A stretch of DNA of 64,000 nt. Source: Fodinibacter sp963833495. GTDB taxonomy: Bacteria; Actinomycetota; Actinomycetes; Actinomycetales; Dermatophilaceae. The stretch spans positions 281,325 through 345,324 of the forward strand of contig CAWHYJ010000004.1 of the NCBI GenBank assembly GCA_963833495.1, read 5' to 3'. The position numbers and the translations under genes were made by a program. Shown here piece by piece: positions 8,888-16,948 of the stretch. Position 1 is the first letter of the stretch; every line of letters begins with the position of its first letter. The notes below the pieces were generated by a model. The model was not told the DNA's origin. It searched no databases and saw only the letters and a program-made list of their open reading frames with translations.

Positions 8888-9434
8888 CGACTGGACCGCG
8901 CTGTCCGAGCAGTCCGCGGCCGACGCGCAGGTCTTCCTGCTCACGGTGCGCGAGATCGCGTCGGGCAACAGCCCCGAGGCGACGTTGCCGATGGCGCTGC
9001 TCGCCCTGTCGCAGGTGCTCGTCATGGGAGCCCGGCTCGGTGCGGTCGAGGACGTCGTGCCGGTCGCGCGCTTCGAGCCCGACCCGGGCCCGGATGCCGA
9101 GCTCGACCCCTTGCGCGAGAGCCTCGCCAACGTCTTCGAGGGCCTCGACGAGTACGCCGACGTCGCCGACCCCGTGGTCGACCCCGAGCCCACCGTGGGC
9201 TACCTCAGCAACGACCTGGCCGACATCGCCTCGGCCCTCAGCCACGGGCTCAGCCACCAGGCTGCCGGCCGCCCGGTCGAGGCGCTGTGGTGGTGGCAGT
9301 TCAGCTACCTCTCGCACTGGGGCGAGCGCGCGGCATCCGCCCTGCGGGTGGTCCAGGCGCTGCTCGCGCACGTGCGCCTCGACGCCGACCCGGATGCCGT
9401 GTCCGAGGCGGAGTTCGACGCCCTCCACCCCTGA
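8880..9434 (+). CDS. DUF5063 domain-containing protein
   Basis: 184 residues from ATG 8880, overlapping the recR stop by 8 nt. Predicted helical and acidic, with a Trp-rich segment (EALWWWQFSYLSHWGERA) in the C-terminal half that is typical of DUF5063 proteins, which commonly follow recR in actinobacteria. Function unknown; translational coupling suggests co-expression with recR. Confidence 0.85.
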   Translation: MSDDWTALSEQSAADAQVFLLTVREIASGNSPEATLPMALLALSQVLVMGARLGAVEDVVPVARFEPDPGPDAELDPLRESLANVFEGLDEYADVADPVVDPEPTVGYLSNDLADIASALSHGLSHQAAGRPVEALWWWQFSYLSHWGERAASALRVVQALLAHVRLDADPDAVSEAEFDALHP

Positions 9435-9442
9435 CTCACCTT

Positions 9443-9521
9443 CCCGACTGATTGCGAACTTTCCACCCTTCCGAGGGCCGCACAACGGGTCTCTCCGGGG
9501 GGAAATTCGCAATCCGTCGGG
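9443..9521. repeat. Intergenic inverted repeat, family A copy 1 (CCCGAC...ATTGCGAA)
   Basis: Left arm cccgactgattgcgaacttt (from 9443) pairs with the right arm ending at 9521 (ggaaattcgcaatccgtcgg), with an internal spacer of about 35 nt. It sits between the DUF5063 gene and the leftward flavoprotein gene, where a bidirectional terminator would be expected. Related copies are at 10731-10800 and 21737-21814. Confidence 0.75.
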
Positions 9522-9522
9522 G

Positions 9523-10647
9523 TCAGGGGGATGCCGGGAGGTCGCCCGAGGCGACCGCGGCACGCAGGTCGTCGGTGGCGTCCCAGTCGTTGGCGTGCAT
9601 CGCCGCGACGACCTTGCCGTCGCGCAGCCAGAACGCCCGGAAGTTCAGCCCCTCGAGGTCGCCGTGCACGACCACTTCGTCGTCGGCCCCGGCGTTCCCG
9701 ACGTACTCCATGCCCAGGTCGTACTGGTCGGTGAAGAAGTAGGGCATCGCGTCATAGACCTCGTGGCCGCCGGCGAGGTTGTGGGCGGCGACCTTGGCCT
9801 GGTTGATGGCGGTGTCCCAGTGCTCGACCCGGATCCGCCGACCCAGGACGGGGTGGTCGTGGTTGGCGATGTCGCCGACGGCGAGCACGTCCGGCACTGA
9901 CGTGCGCAGCCCGGCATCCACCAGCACGCCGTTGTCGACGGCGAGGCCGGCCGCCTCGGCCAGGGCCACCCGGGGTGTCACGCCGATGCCGGCCACGACC
10001 AGGTCGGCGCCCGCGAGGTCCTGCGCGGTGACCTGAGTGCCCAGGCGCAGGTCGACGCCGTGGCTGCGGTGCAGGTCGGCGAAAGCCTTTGCCACCGTCG
10101 GTCCGAGCACCCGCAGCAGCGGCAGGTCGGCCGTCTCGTACACGGTCACCTCGCAGCCGGCGGCCCGCGCTGCGGCGGCGGCCTCGAGCCCGATCCAGCC
10201 GGCCCCGACGACCGCGATCCGGCCGCCCTTCGCGAACGCCGCCTTGAGCCGGTCGCTGTCCTCGATGGTGCGCAGGTAGGCCGTGGGCACGCCGCTCTCC
10301 TCGGCGAGGGCCAGGCGCCGCGGCTCGGCTCCGGTCGCCAGCAGCAGCCCGTCGTAGCCGATCTCGCCGGCGCTGGTGTGCACCACCTTGGCGCCGGTGT
10401 CGAGCGCGGTGGCCTCGACGCCGAGCCGGAGGTCGACGTCGTGCTCGGCGTACCACTCGACCGGGTGCACGAACGCGTCGTCGATCGGGTCGTTGCCGAG
10501 CAGGTAGCCCTTCGACAGCGGCGGTCGCTCGTAAGGCGCATGGCGCTCCGCACCGACGAGCACGACCTCCCCGGTGTAGCCCTGCTCGCGCAGCTCGGTG
10601 GCGGCGGTGCCGCCGGCCAGACCGGCGCCGACGATGACGATCGACAT
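9523..10647 (-). CDS. FAD-dependent NAD(P)H oxidoreductase (ferredoxin/rubredoxin reductase-like)
   Basis: 374 residues. It has an N-terminal FAD-binding GxGxxG (IVGAGLAGGTAATEL), the PPLSKGYL segment typical of ferredoxin reductases of Rieske-type oxygenases, a second dinucleotide fold (AVVGAGWIGLEAAAAA), and the TSVPDVLAVGDIAN motif binding FAD. It passes electrons from NAD(P)H to a small iron-sulfur partner; no partner gene is adjacent, so the acceptor is unknown. ATG 10647 has a strong GAGGAGG site. Flanked on both sides by family A inverted repeats. Confidence 0.9.
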   Translation of the reverse strand: MSIVIVGAGLAGGTAATELREQGYTGEVVLVGAERHAPYERPPLSKGYLLGNDPIDDAFVHPVEWYAEHDVDLRLGVEATALDTGAKVVHTSAGEIGYDGLLLATGAEPRRLALAEESGVPTAYLRTIEDSDRLKAAFAKGGRIAVVGAGWIGLEAAAAARAAGCEVTVYETADLPLLRVLGPTVAKAFADLHRSHGVDLRLGTQVTAQDLAGADLVVAGIGVTPRVALAEAAGLAVDNGVLVDAGLRTSVPDVLAVGDIANHDHPVLGRRIRVEHWDTAINQAKVAAHNLAGGHEVYDAMPYFFTDQYDLGMEYVGNAGADDEVVVHGDLEGLNFRAFWLRDGKVVAAMHANDWDATDDLRAAVASGDLPASP

Positions 10648-10730
10648 GAAGCCTCCTCGGACGGGCCGTGCCTGGTCGCACGGGGTGCTCGCGACGCTAC
10701 GCCCGCCGCACCTTTCTGCCACCCCCTCAT

Positions 10731-10800
10731 CCCCGACTGATTGCGGATCTCTTACCGGGCCAGCAGGCGGGTTAGGGGGGAGATCCGCAAGAAGTCGGGG
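10731..10800. repeat. Intergenic inverted repeat, family A copy 2
   Basis: Left arm ccccgactgattgcggatct (from 10731) pairs with agatccgcaagaagtcgggg (ending 10800), mismatched at three positions, with a spacer of about 30 nt. It lies in the 430-bp gap between the flavoprotein gene and lysC. The outer CCCGAC and inner TTGCG core are shared with copies 1 and 3, while the middle bases have changed in both arms together. Confidence 0.75.
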
Positions 10801-10809
10801 ACCCGCCCG

Positions 10810-10884
10810 CCGACCTCGTGCGACTTGGGGACGGTTCCTGGGCTGTGGAGCCCCGAGAACCGTAGGTAAGTCGCACGAAGTCGG
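10810..10884. repeat. Inverted repeat with 27-nt arms
   Basis: Arms 10810-10836 and 10858-10884 both carry CCGAC-TCGTGCGACTT followed by an ACGGTT end and pair except at about five positions; the loop is 21 nt. It immediately follows family A copy 2 and shares its terminal CCGAC, so the region is a composite of several hairpin units. Confidence 0.7.
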
Positions 10885-10962
10885 GTTCGGCGGATGCCGG
10901 GCGGGTGGGAGATCTGCAAGAAGTCGGGTTCGGCGGCTGCCGGGCGGGTGGGAGATCCGCAA
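10877..10962 (+). repeat. Two tandem 43-bp direct repeats
   Basis: Units 10877-10919 and 10920-10962 are nearly identical (two differences: ggatgcc/ggctgcc and gatctgc/gatccgc). A third partial unit (gaagtcggggg) follows at 10963. Each unit ends in the half-site gggagatccgcaa found in family A copy 2. Only two units and no spacer pattern, so not a CRISPR. Confidence 0.8.
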
Positions 10963-11079
10963 GAAGTCGGGGGGTTGGCGGGTGGGCGCTGACCGGCATC
11001 CGGGCGCAGTGCCCGGCCCGTGGGGCTGCGGTTAGAGTGGTCGCCGACCCCACACGTACCACTGTCCCGGGAGTAGCGC

Positions 11080-12354
11080 GTGCCCATCGTCGTCCAGAAG
11101 TACGGCGGTTCCTCGCTGGCCGACGCCGAGAGCATCAAGCGGGTCGCCCGACGGATCGTCGAGACGAAGAAGGCCGGCCACGACGTCGTCGTGGCCGTCT
11201 CCGCGATGGGCGACTCCACCGACGACCTGCTCGACCTCGCCCGCGACGTCAGCCCGGTGCCCCCGCCGCGCGAGCTCGACATGCTGATGACGGCCGGCGA
11301 GCGCATCTCGATGGCGCTGGTGGCCATGGCCATCTCCGACCTCGGCTTCAGCGCCCGCTCGTTCACCGGCAGCCAGGCCGGCGTCATCACCGACGGCGTG
11401 CACGGCAAGGCCAAGATCATCGACGTCACCCCGGGCCGCATCACCGAGGCAGTCGGCAAGGGACACATCGTCATCGTGGCGGGGTTCCAGGGCGTCAGCC
11501 AGGGGACCAAGGAGATCACCACCCTGGGCCGCGGTGGCACCGACACCACCGCCGTGGCGCTGGCCGCTGCCCTGCGCGCCGAGGTCTGTGAGATCTACAC
11601 CGACGTCGACGGCGTGTTCACCGCCGACCCGCGCATCGTGCCCACCGCGCGCAAGATCGAGCGCATCTCCAACGAGGAGATGCTCGAGCTCGCCGCCTCG
11701 GGCTCGAAGGTGCTGCACCTGCGCAGCGTCGAGTACGCCCGGCGCTTCGACATCCCCATCCACGTGCGGTCGTCGTTCTCCCACCAGGAGGGCACGATCG
11801 TCACGGACCAGCCAGGACCCGAAGGAGACGCCGTGGAAGCCCCGATCATCGCCGGTGTGGCCCACGACCGCAGCGAGGCCAAGGTGACCGTCGTCGGCGT
11901 GCCCGACCGCACCGGCATGGCCGCCCAGATCTTCGAGGCGGTGACCCTCGCCCAGATCAACATCGACATGATCGTGCAGAACGTCTCGGCCACCGCCACC
12001 GGCCTCACCGACATCTCGTTCACGCTGCCCAAGGCCGACGGCACCGCGGCCGTCGAGGCGCTGCAGCGCATCCAGGGCGAGGTCGGCTTCTCGTCCATCC
12101 AGTACGACGACCAGATCGGCAAGCTCTCGCTGGTCGGTGCGGGCATGCGCTCCAACCCCGGCGTCTCGGCGACGTTCTTCAAGGCCCTGGCCAACGCCGG
12201 GGTCAACATCGAGATGATCTCGACCTCCGAGATCCGGATCTCGGTGATCACCCGCGACGACCTGCTCGACGAGGCGGTGCGGGCGGTGCACACGGCGTTC
12301 GGGCTGGACTCCACCGAGGGAGAGGCCGTCGTCTACGGGGGCACCGGCCGCTGA
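11080..12354 (+). CDS. lysC: Aspartate kinase
   Basis: 424 residues from GTG 11080. The catalytic domain begins VQKYGGSSLADAE (KYGG motif) and includes the GFQG and GRGGTDTTAVALAAAL substrate/ATP segments. From about residue 260 there are two ACT domains that bind lysine/threonine for feedback control. It phosphorylates aspartate in the first step to Lys, Thr, Met and DAP. The start is the standard PIVVQKYGG. asd follows after one base, forming the classical actinobacterial ask-asd operon. Confidence 0.97.
   Translation: MPIVVQKYGGSSLADAESIKRVARRIVETKKAGHDVVVAVSAMGDSTDDLLDLARDVSPVPPPRELDMLMTAGERISMALVAMAISDLGFSARSFTGSQAGVITDGVHGKAKIIDVTPGRITEAVGKGHIVIVAGFQGVSQGTKEITTLGRGGTDTTAVALAAALRAEVCEIYTDVDGVFTADPRIVPTARKIERISNEEMLELAASGSKVLHLRSVEYARRFDIPIHVRSSFSHQEGTIVTDQPGPEGDAVEAPIIAGVAHDRSEAKVTVVGVPDRTGMAAQIFEAVTLAQINIDMIVQNVSATATGLTDISFTLPKADGTAAVEALQRIQGEVGFSSIQYDDQIGKLSLVGAGMRSNPGVSATFFKALANAGVNIEMISTSEIRISVITRDDLLDEAVRAVHTAFGLDSTEGEAVVYGGTGR
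11833..12354 (+). CDS. Probable aspartate kinase beta subunit from an internal start
   Basis: An in-frame GTG at 11833 (codon 252 of lysC) is preceded at ideal spacing by GAAGGAGA and begins a polypeptide (VEAPIIAGVAHDRSEAK) made only of the two ACT regulatory domains. Corynebacterium glutamicum and Bacillus make an alpha2beta2 aspartate kinase from such nested genes. Here the internal site is a prediction from the ribosome-binding sequence and its position. Confidence 0.55.
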   Translation: MEAPIIAGVAHDRSEAKVTVVGVPDRTGMAAQIFEAVTLAQINIDMIVQNVSATATGLTDISFTLPKADGTAAVEALQRIQGEVGFSSIQYDDQIGKLSLVGAGMRSNPGVSATFFKALANAGVNIEMISTSEIRISVITRDDLLDEAVRAVHTAFGLDSTEGEAVVYGGTGR

Positions 12355-12355
12355 C

Positions 12356-13450
12356 GTGGCTGTCACCGAGGAGGGGACCACGGGTGCCGCGATGCCCACA
12401 CTGGGCATCGTGGGCGCCACGGGCGCCGTCGGCCGGGTGGTGCTCGACGTGCTGCCCACCCGCCACACGCACTGGAGTGCGGTGCGGCTCGCCGCCGGTG
12501 AGGAGGACGTCGGCTCGACCCTGCGGGTGGGTGGTGAGGACGTCGTCATCGAGGCCCTGACGCCGCAGTTCTTCGACGGCATCGACGTCTGCATCTTCGA
12601 CATCCCGCCCTCCATCGCCCGGCACTGGGTCGAGCTGGCGGCGGCCCACGGTGTGGTCGCCATCGACAACAGCACCGAGTTCCGCATCCAGCCCGACGTG
12701 CCGCTCGTCGTGCCCGAGGTCAACCCGCGCAAGGTCGCCGACCGGCCGCGCGGCATCATCGCCAACCCCGGCGCCACGGTCATGACGATGATCGACGCGC
12801 TCGCCGTGCTGCACGGCGTCTGGGAGCTCACCGGGCTCGTGGTCACCACGTTCCAGGCGGCATCCGGCCTGGGGCGCACCGGTATGACGCGGCTGCACGA
12901 CGAGCTCGACGTCATCTCCGGCCACCGCGAGCTGGGCACCCGGCCGGGCGACGTGCGCCGGCTCATCGAGGAGGAGCTGGGCGACTCGCCCTTCCCGGCT
13001 CCGTTGGCGCTCAACGTGGTTCCGTTCGTCGGACACCATGTCGGGGACGGCTGGACGTCCGAGGAGGTCAAGGTGCGTGAGGAGACCCGCAAGATCCTCG
13101 ACCTGCCAGACCTCCCCATCTCTGCCACCTGCGTGCGGGTGCCCGTCGTGTCGTCGCACTCGGTCACCATCCACGCCACGTTCTCGCAGCGGGTCAAGGT
13201 GTCCGACGCCCGCCGCGCGCTCATCGAGGCACCCGCCGTGGTCGTGCTCGACGACCCCGACGAGCCGGAGTTCCCCACGCCCAACGACGTCGTCGGCGCC
13301 GACCCCCGCTTCGCCGGCCGGCTGCGCCAGGCGCCCGAGTCGCCCTACACGCTCGACCTGTTCATCTGCGGCGACAACCTGCGCAAGGGGGCCGCGCTGA
13401 ACATGGTGCAGACCGCCGAGCTCGTGGCGCGCGAGCTCGGCGGCAGCTGA
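12356..13450 (+). CDS. asd: Aspartate-semialdehyde dehydrogenase homologue lacking the catalytic cysteine
   Basis: 364 residues from GTG 12356, one base after lysC. The NADP-binding start (LGIVGATGAVGRVVL), active-site Gln region (TTFQAASGLGRTG), His region (VRVPVVSSHSVTIHATF) and C-terminal DNLRKGAALN all identify the family. However the catalytic loop, normally NPNC(S/T)T, reads NPGATV: residue 140 is Ala where the thiol nucleophile should be. The usual SAGGS loop is also changed to DIPPS. Either this copy is inactive or regulatory and a second asd exists, or the chemistry is altered. Genomic position is the normal asd position. Confidence 0.85.
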   Translation: MAVTEEGTTGAAMPTLGIVGATGAVGRVVLDVLPTRHTHWSAVRLAAGEEDVGSTLRVGGEDVVIEALTPQFFDGIDVCIFDIPPSIARHWVELAAAHGVVAIDNSTEFRIQPDVPLVVPEVNPRKVADRPRGIIANPGATVMTMIDALAVLHGVWELTGLVVTTFQAASGLGRTGMTRLHDELDVISGHRELGTRPGDVRRLIEEELGDSPFPAPLALNVVPFVGHHVGDGWTSEEVKVREETRKILDLPDLPISATCVRVPVVSSHSVTIHATFSQRVKVSDARRALIEAPAVVVLDDPDEPEFPTPNDVVGADPRFAGRLRQAPESPYTLDLFICGDNLRKGAALNMVQTAELVARELGGS

Positions 13451-13600
13451 CCGGTATCCGGGGCGATCGGATGGTGACCGGGTGACCGGTGCGGCGCCCG
13501 ACGCGCCACAATGGGGCAGCGGGATGCCGTGGCGCCACCCGGCGCCCCCGTCCCGGAACGATCCACCTCCGCACCGACCCTCGCACCGCAGGAGCGCACC

Positions 13601-14800
13601 ATGACCGTCCGCACCGTCGCCATGCTCACCGCCGGAGGGCTCGCCCCCTGCCTGTCCTCCGCCGTCGGAGGGCTCATCCAGCGGTACACCGAGCTGGCCC
13701 CCGACGTGCGGATCATCGCCTACACCAACGGGTATGCCGGCCTGCTCAAGGGCGAGTCGATCGAGATCACCACGGCGGTGCGCGAGCGCGCCCACCTGCT
13801 GCACGACTTCGGCGGGTCCCCGATCGGCAACAGCCGGGTCAAGCTCACCAACGTCGCCGACTGCGTCAAGCGCGGCCTGGTGCAGGAGGGCCAGGACCCG
13901 CTGCACGTCGCGGCCGAGCAGCTCACCTCCGACGGCGTCGACGTGCTGCACACCATCGGCGGCGATGACACCAACACCACGGCGGCCGACCTCGCCGCCT
14001 ACTTGCACGAGAACGACTACGAGCTGACCGTGGTCGGCCTGCCCAAGACCATCGACAACGACGTGGTGCCGATCCGGCAGTCGCTCGGCGCGTGGACCGC
14101 TGCCGAGCAGGGCTCGGTCTTCGCCCAGAACATCATCGCGGAGCACACCTCCAACCCGCGGATGCTCATCGTGCACGAGGTGATGGGCCGCAACTGCGGG
14201 TGGCTCACCGCCGCCACCGCCGAGGCGTACCACAACTGGGTCGCCGAGCAGGACTTCGTGCCCGGCATCGGCAACGACCCGCGCCGCTGGGACGTGCACG
14301 CCGTCTTCGTGCCCGAGCGCCCCATCGACCTGCACGCCGAGGCCGACCGGCTGCGCGCCGTCATGGACGAGCTCGGCTGTGTCAACGTCTTCCTGTCCGA
14401 GGGCGCCGGGGTGGCCGAGGTCGTCGCCGAGCTCGAGGCCGCCGGGCAGGAGGTGCCCAAGGACCCGTTCGGCCACGTGCAGCTCGACAAGGTCAACCCG
14501 GGCGCGTGGTTCGCCAAGCAGTTCGCCGAGCTGCTCGGTGCCGAGAAGACGATGGTGCAGAAGTCGGGCTACTTCGCCCGCTCCGCCGCCGCCAACGACC
14601 GCGACCTGGCCCTGATCAAGGAGTGCACCGACCTCGCCGTCGACTGCGCACTGCGGGGCGAGGCCGGCGTCATCGGGCACGACGAGGAGCGCGGTGACGA
14701 GCTGCGCGCCATCGAGTTCCCGCGGATCAAGGGTGGCAAGGCGTTCGACGCGAGCACCCCGTGGTTCACCGACCTGCTCGGCTCCATCGGCCAGGGCTGA
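13601..14800 (+). CDS. pfp: 6-phosphofructokinase, pyrophosphate-dependent type by motif
   Basis: 399 residues from ATG 13601, with ggagcgcacc as ribosome-binding region. PFK-family motifs: GGLAPCLSSAVGG phosphate loop, GGDDTNTTA and PKTIDND. The Asp at residue 123 (GGDD rather than GGDG) and Lys 149 (PKTIDND rather than PGTIDND) are the residues that mark PPi-dependent enzymes, so the likely reaction is reversible PPi + fructose 6-phosphate. The MGRNCGWL substrate motif is intact. It stands alone after asd; a small membrane protein gene follows. Confidence 0.9.
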   Translation: MTVRTVAMLTAGGLAPCLSSAVGGLIQRYTELAPDVRIIAYTNGYAGLLKGESIEITTAVRERAHLLHDFGGSPIGNSRVKLTNVADCVKRGLVQEGQDPLHVAAEQLTSDGVDVLHTIGGDDTNTTAADLAAYLHENDYELTVVGLPKTIDNDVVPIRQSLGAWTAAEQGSVFAQNIIAEHTSNPRMLIVHEVMGRNCGWLTAATAEAYHNWVAEQDFVPGIGNDPRRWDVHAVFVPERPIDLHAEADRLRAVMDELGCVNVFLSEGAGVAEVVAELEAAGQEVPKDPFGHVQLDKVNPGAWFAKQFAELLGAEKTMVQKSGYFARSAAANDRDLALIKECTDLAVDCALRGEAGVIGHDEERGDELRAIEFPRIKGGKAFDASTPWFTDLLGSIGQG

Positions 14801-14816
14801 CCCGGAGGCCCCGCCC

Positions 14817-15032
14817 GTGGTCGACGCCTGGTGGGTCGCGGTCTGGGTCTACGCCATCCTGCTCGTCGGCCAGCGGCTGTGGCGCGCCCGCCGGTGGGTG
14901 CCGCCGGAGTGGCCGGACGCCGACTACGGGTGGAAGGTGACGCACCTGTTCTGGGTGCCGTTCAACGTGCTCGACGTCGTCTTCGGGGTGCCGCTGGTCT
15001 TCGCGCTGGTCTTCGCCCTGCTGGCAATCTGA
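14817..15032 (+). CDS. Small membrane protein of unknown function
   Basis: 71 residues from GTG 14817, with GGAGG 9 nt upstream. Two hydrophobic segments: residues 3-20 (AWWVAVWVYAILLVGQ) and 45-70, separated by an Arg/Trp/Pro-rich loop. It lies 16 nt after the phosphofructokinase stop and probably shares its transcript. No recognised domain. Confidence 0.75.
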   Translation: MVDAWWVAVWVYAILLVGQRLWRARRWVPPEWPDADYGWKVTHLFWVPFNVLDVVFGVPLVFALVFALLAI

Positions 15033-15080
15033 ACCGAGTCCGGTTGCCGCTCAACGGCTTCCGGACCAACGGGCGAACCG

Positions 15081-15362
15081 TCACGGCTCGACGGTGACGC
15101 CCTTCCAGAAGGCGACCCGGTCGCGGATCTCCGCGGCGGCATCCTTGGGCTCGGGGTAGTACCAGGCGGCGTCGGCGTTCGTGGCGCCGTCGACGTCGAG
15201 GCTCCAGTACGACGCCGTGCCCTTCCACGGGCACACCGAGTGCGTGTCGGAGGGCCGCAGCAGGCTCTGGTCGACCGCGTCGGCGGGGAAGTAGTGGTTG
15301 CCCTCCACGACGACCGTGTCGTCGGACTCGGCGATGACGGTGCCGTTCCAGGTGGCCTTCAT
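15081..15362 (-). CDS. DUF427 domain-containing protein
   Basis: 93 residues from ATG 15362 with upstream GAGGAG. The sequence fits DUF427: start MKATWNGTVIAESDDTVVVEG, then HYFP, then CPWKGTASYWSLDVDG and a C-terminal AWYYPEPKDAA. Members are small soluble beta-rich proteins; function unknown. It converges with the phosphofructokinase/membrane protein unit. Confidence 0.9.
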   Translation of the reverse strand: MKATWNGTVIAESDDTVVVEGNHYFPADAVDQSLLRPSDTHSVCPWKGTASYWSLDVDGATNADAAWYYPEPKDAAAEIRDRVAFWKGVTVEP

Positions 15363-15720
15363 GAGCTCTCCTCGAGGTGGGGTGCGCGGATGCCGTGTCG
15401 AACGGCCGGGTGCCGGGTCAACCGCGTGGGTGGTCGGCGTGTTCCGGGGTTCGACGCAGCGCCGTGCTCACGAGCCGCGTCGAGCGACCCGGCGCAGTGG
15501 TGGCGGGGGGAGCGAGTTCCCACAGCGGTGGGCCGCACGCCGTCCGTGCGACCCACCGCCCACGGGGCGATCGTGGTCGACCAGGCCCCGGGTGGGCGTG
15601 CACCGTCCCCTGCGACGGTCACGGCCTCCACTGTGCCCGACGGGTCCGACAGTCGCGCGGGTGCGCCCATCCGAACTCGTGGTGGTGCTGGCACCACCGT
15701 TCGTCGAGCGGGTCAGCGCG
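15363..15720. other. Intergenic region, no gene seen
   Basis: About 360 bases between the histidine kinase stop and the DUF427 start. Open frames on both strands here have Arg/Pro-rich translations typical of non-coding high-GC DNA. No hairpin or repeat stood out; one octamer GGATGCCG lies near 15388. Confidence 0.6.
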
Positions 15721-16947
15721 TCAGCGCGGCCGCCGGGTGCCCGGCTCGAAGCGCCCCTCCACCGTCGTGCCCTGCCCCGGGGCGGAGATGATCCGCAGCT
15801 CGCCGCCGGCGGCCCGGATGCGGTCGCGCATCCCGGTGAGGCCGTGCGCGGAGCGGACTGCTTCGGGGTCGAACCCGTGCCCGTCGTCGCTGATGCTGAA
15901 CCACAGCCCCCGGCCCGCTGCCTCGTCGTCGCTGGCCCGCACCGTGATGAGCGAGCCCCCGCAGTGGCGGTCGGCGTTGTGGATGGCCTCGGTGCAGCAG
16001 AAGTAGACCGCGGCCTCCACCGAGGGCGAGTGCCGCCCCAGGGAGCGCACGTCGACCGTGCACGGCAGGGTGGTGCGGCGCCCGGCGGCCGGCAGCGCCC
16101 CCACGAGCCCGCGCTCCCCGAGCAGCGGCGGGTAGATGCCGTGGGCCAGGTCGCGCAGCTCGCGGATGGCCGCCTCGAGCTGGCCCTGCAGGGAGATCAC
16201 GATGCTGCGGGCCTGCGGCGGGTCCTTCTCGAACATCCGGCTGGCCCGGCCGAGGTCGACGGCGATGGTGGCCAGGCGCTGCTGGGCGCCGTCGTGCAGG
16301 TCGCGCTCGATCGAGCGCCGCGCCTCGACCGCGGCCACGGCGAGCCGAGCCCGGGACTCCTCGAGCTCGCGGGTGTGCTCGCTCAGCTGGGTGATGTAGG
16401 TGCGCAGGCCGGCGACGAGCGCGCTGACGAGCACCGTCACCAACACGGCCACGAGCGTCACGGTCCACGCGGTGACCGGGTGCACTCGCTCGTAGGCCGG
16501 CCGCCGGGCCACCCCGGTGCCGGCCAGCACACCGCTCAGCACGACGGTGGCGACGATCGTCGGGGTGAGCAGCCGTTGGCCCAGGAGGTCGGCGACCATG
16601 ACCAGCGGGAGCAGCAGGGCGAGGAGGCCGACCGGCGCCAGGAACGGGCTGACCCAGACGATGGCGAGCGCCGTGCCCCAGGTGGCGAGGGTGGTGACGG
16701 CGGCCGCGGCCGCGAGGCGCCCGCGCCCGGCCAGCACCTCCGCGGCCACGACCAGGACGCCGTAGGGAAGGAGCGCGCAGAGTTCGTCGACAAGCGTGGT
16801 GGTGGGGCGGAGCAGTACCTGCAGCAGCCCGAGGGCCACGATGCAGGACCAGACCGCTACGAGACTCCACCGCAGGTCGCGGTGCAGCCGGGCCAACCGT
16901 CGGCTGCTGGGGGCACGCCAGGCGTCACCCCTCGCGACGCCCGTCAC
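15721..16947 (-). CDS. Two-component sensor histidine kinase, NarL-system type
   Basis: 408 residues from GTG 16947. The N-terminal half has about 5-6 transmembrane helices (residues 28-185) and no large external sensor domain. A linker helix leads into a HisKA_3 dimerisation box, RRSIERDLHDGAQQRL, with phospho-accepting His. The HATPase domain has an N-box CTEAIHNADRH, a G1-type DDGHGFDPEA and GLTGMRDRI. It lies one base after the stop of its response regulator gene, so the pair is co-transcribed. Signal unknown. Confidence 0.92.
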   Translation of the reverse strand: MTGVARGDAWRAPSSRRLARLHRDLRWSLVAVWSCIVALGLLQVLLRPTTTLVDELCALLPYGVLVVAAEVLAGRGRLAAAAAVTTLATWGTALAIVWVSPFLAPVGLLALLLPLVMVADLLGQRLLTPTIVATVVLSGVLAGTGVARRPAYERVHPVTAWTVTLVAVLVTVLVSALVAGLRTYITQLSEHTRELEESRARLAVAAVEARRSIERDLHDGAQQRLATIAVDLGRASRMFEKDPPQARSIVISLQGQLEAAIRELRDLAHGIYPPLLGERGLVGALPAAGRRTTLPCTVDVRSLGRHSPSVEAAVYFCCTEAIHNADRHCGGSLITVRASDDEAAGRGLWFSISDDGHGFDPEAVRSAHGLTGMRDRIRAAGGELRIISAPGQGTTVEGRFEPGTRRPR

Positions 16948-16948
16948 G

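Noticed and set aside
10877..10970. Tandem repeats as a CRISPR array
   Set aside because: Two adjacent 43-bp units without spacers, partly overlapping hairpins, and no cas genes nearby.
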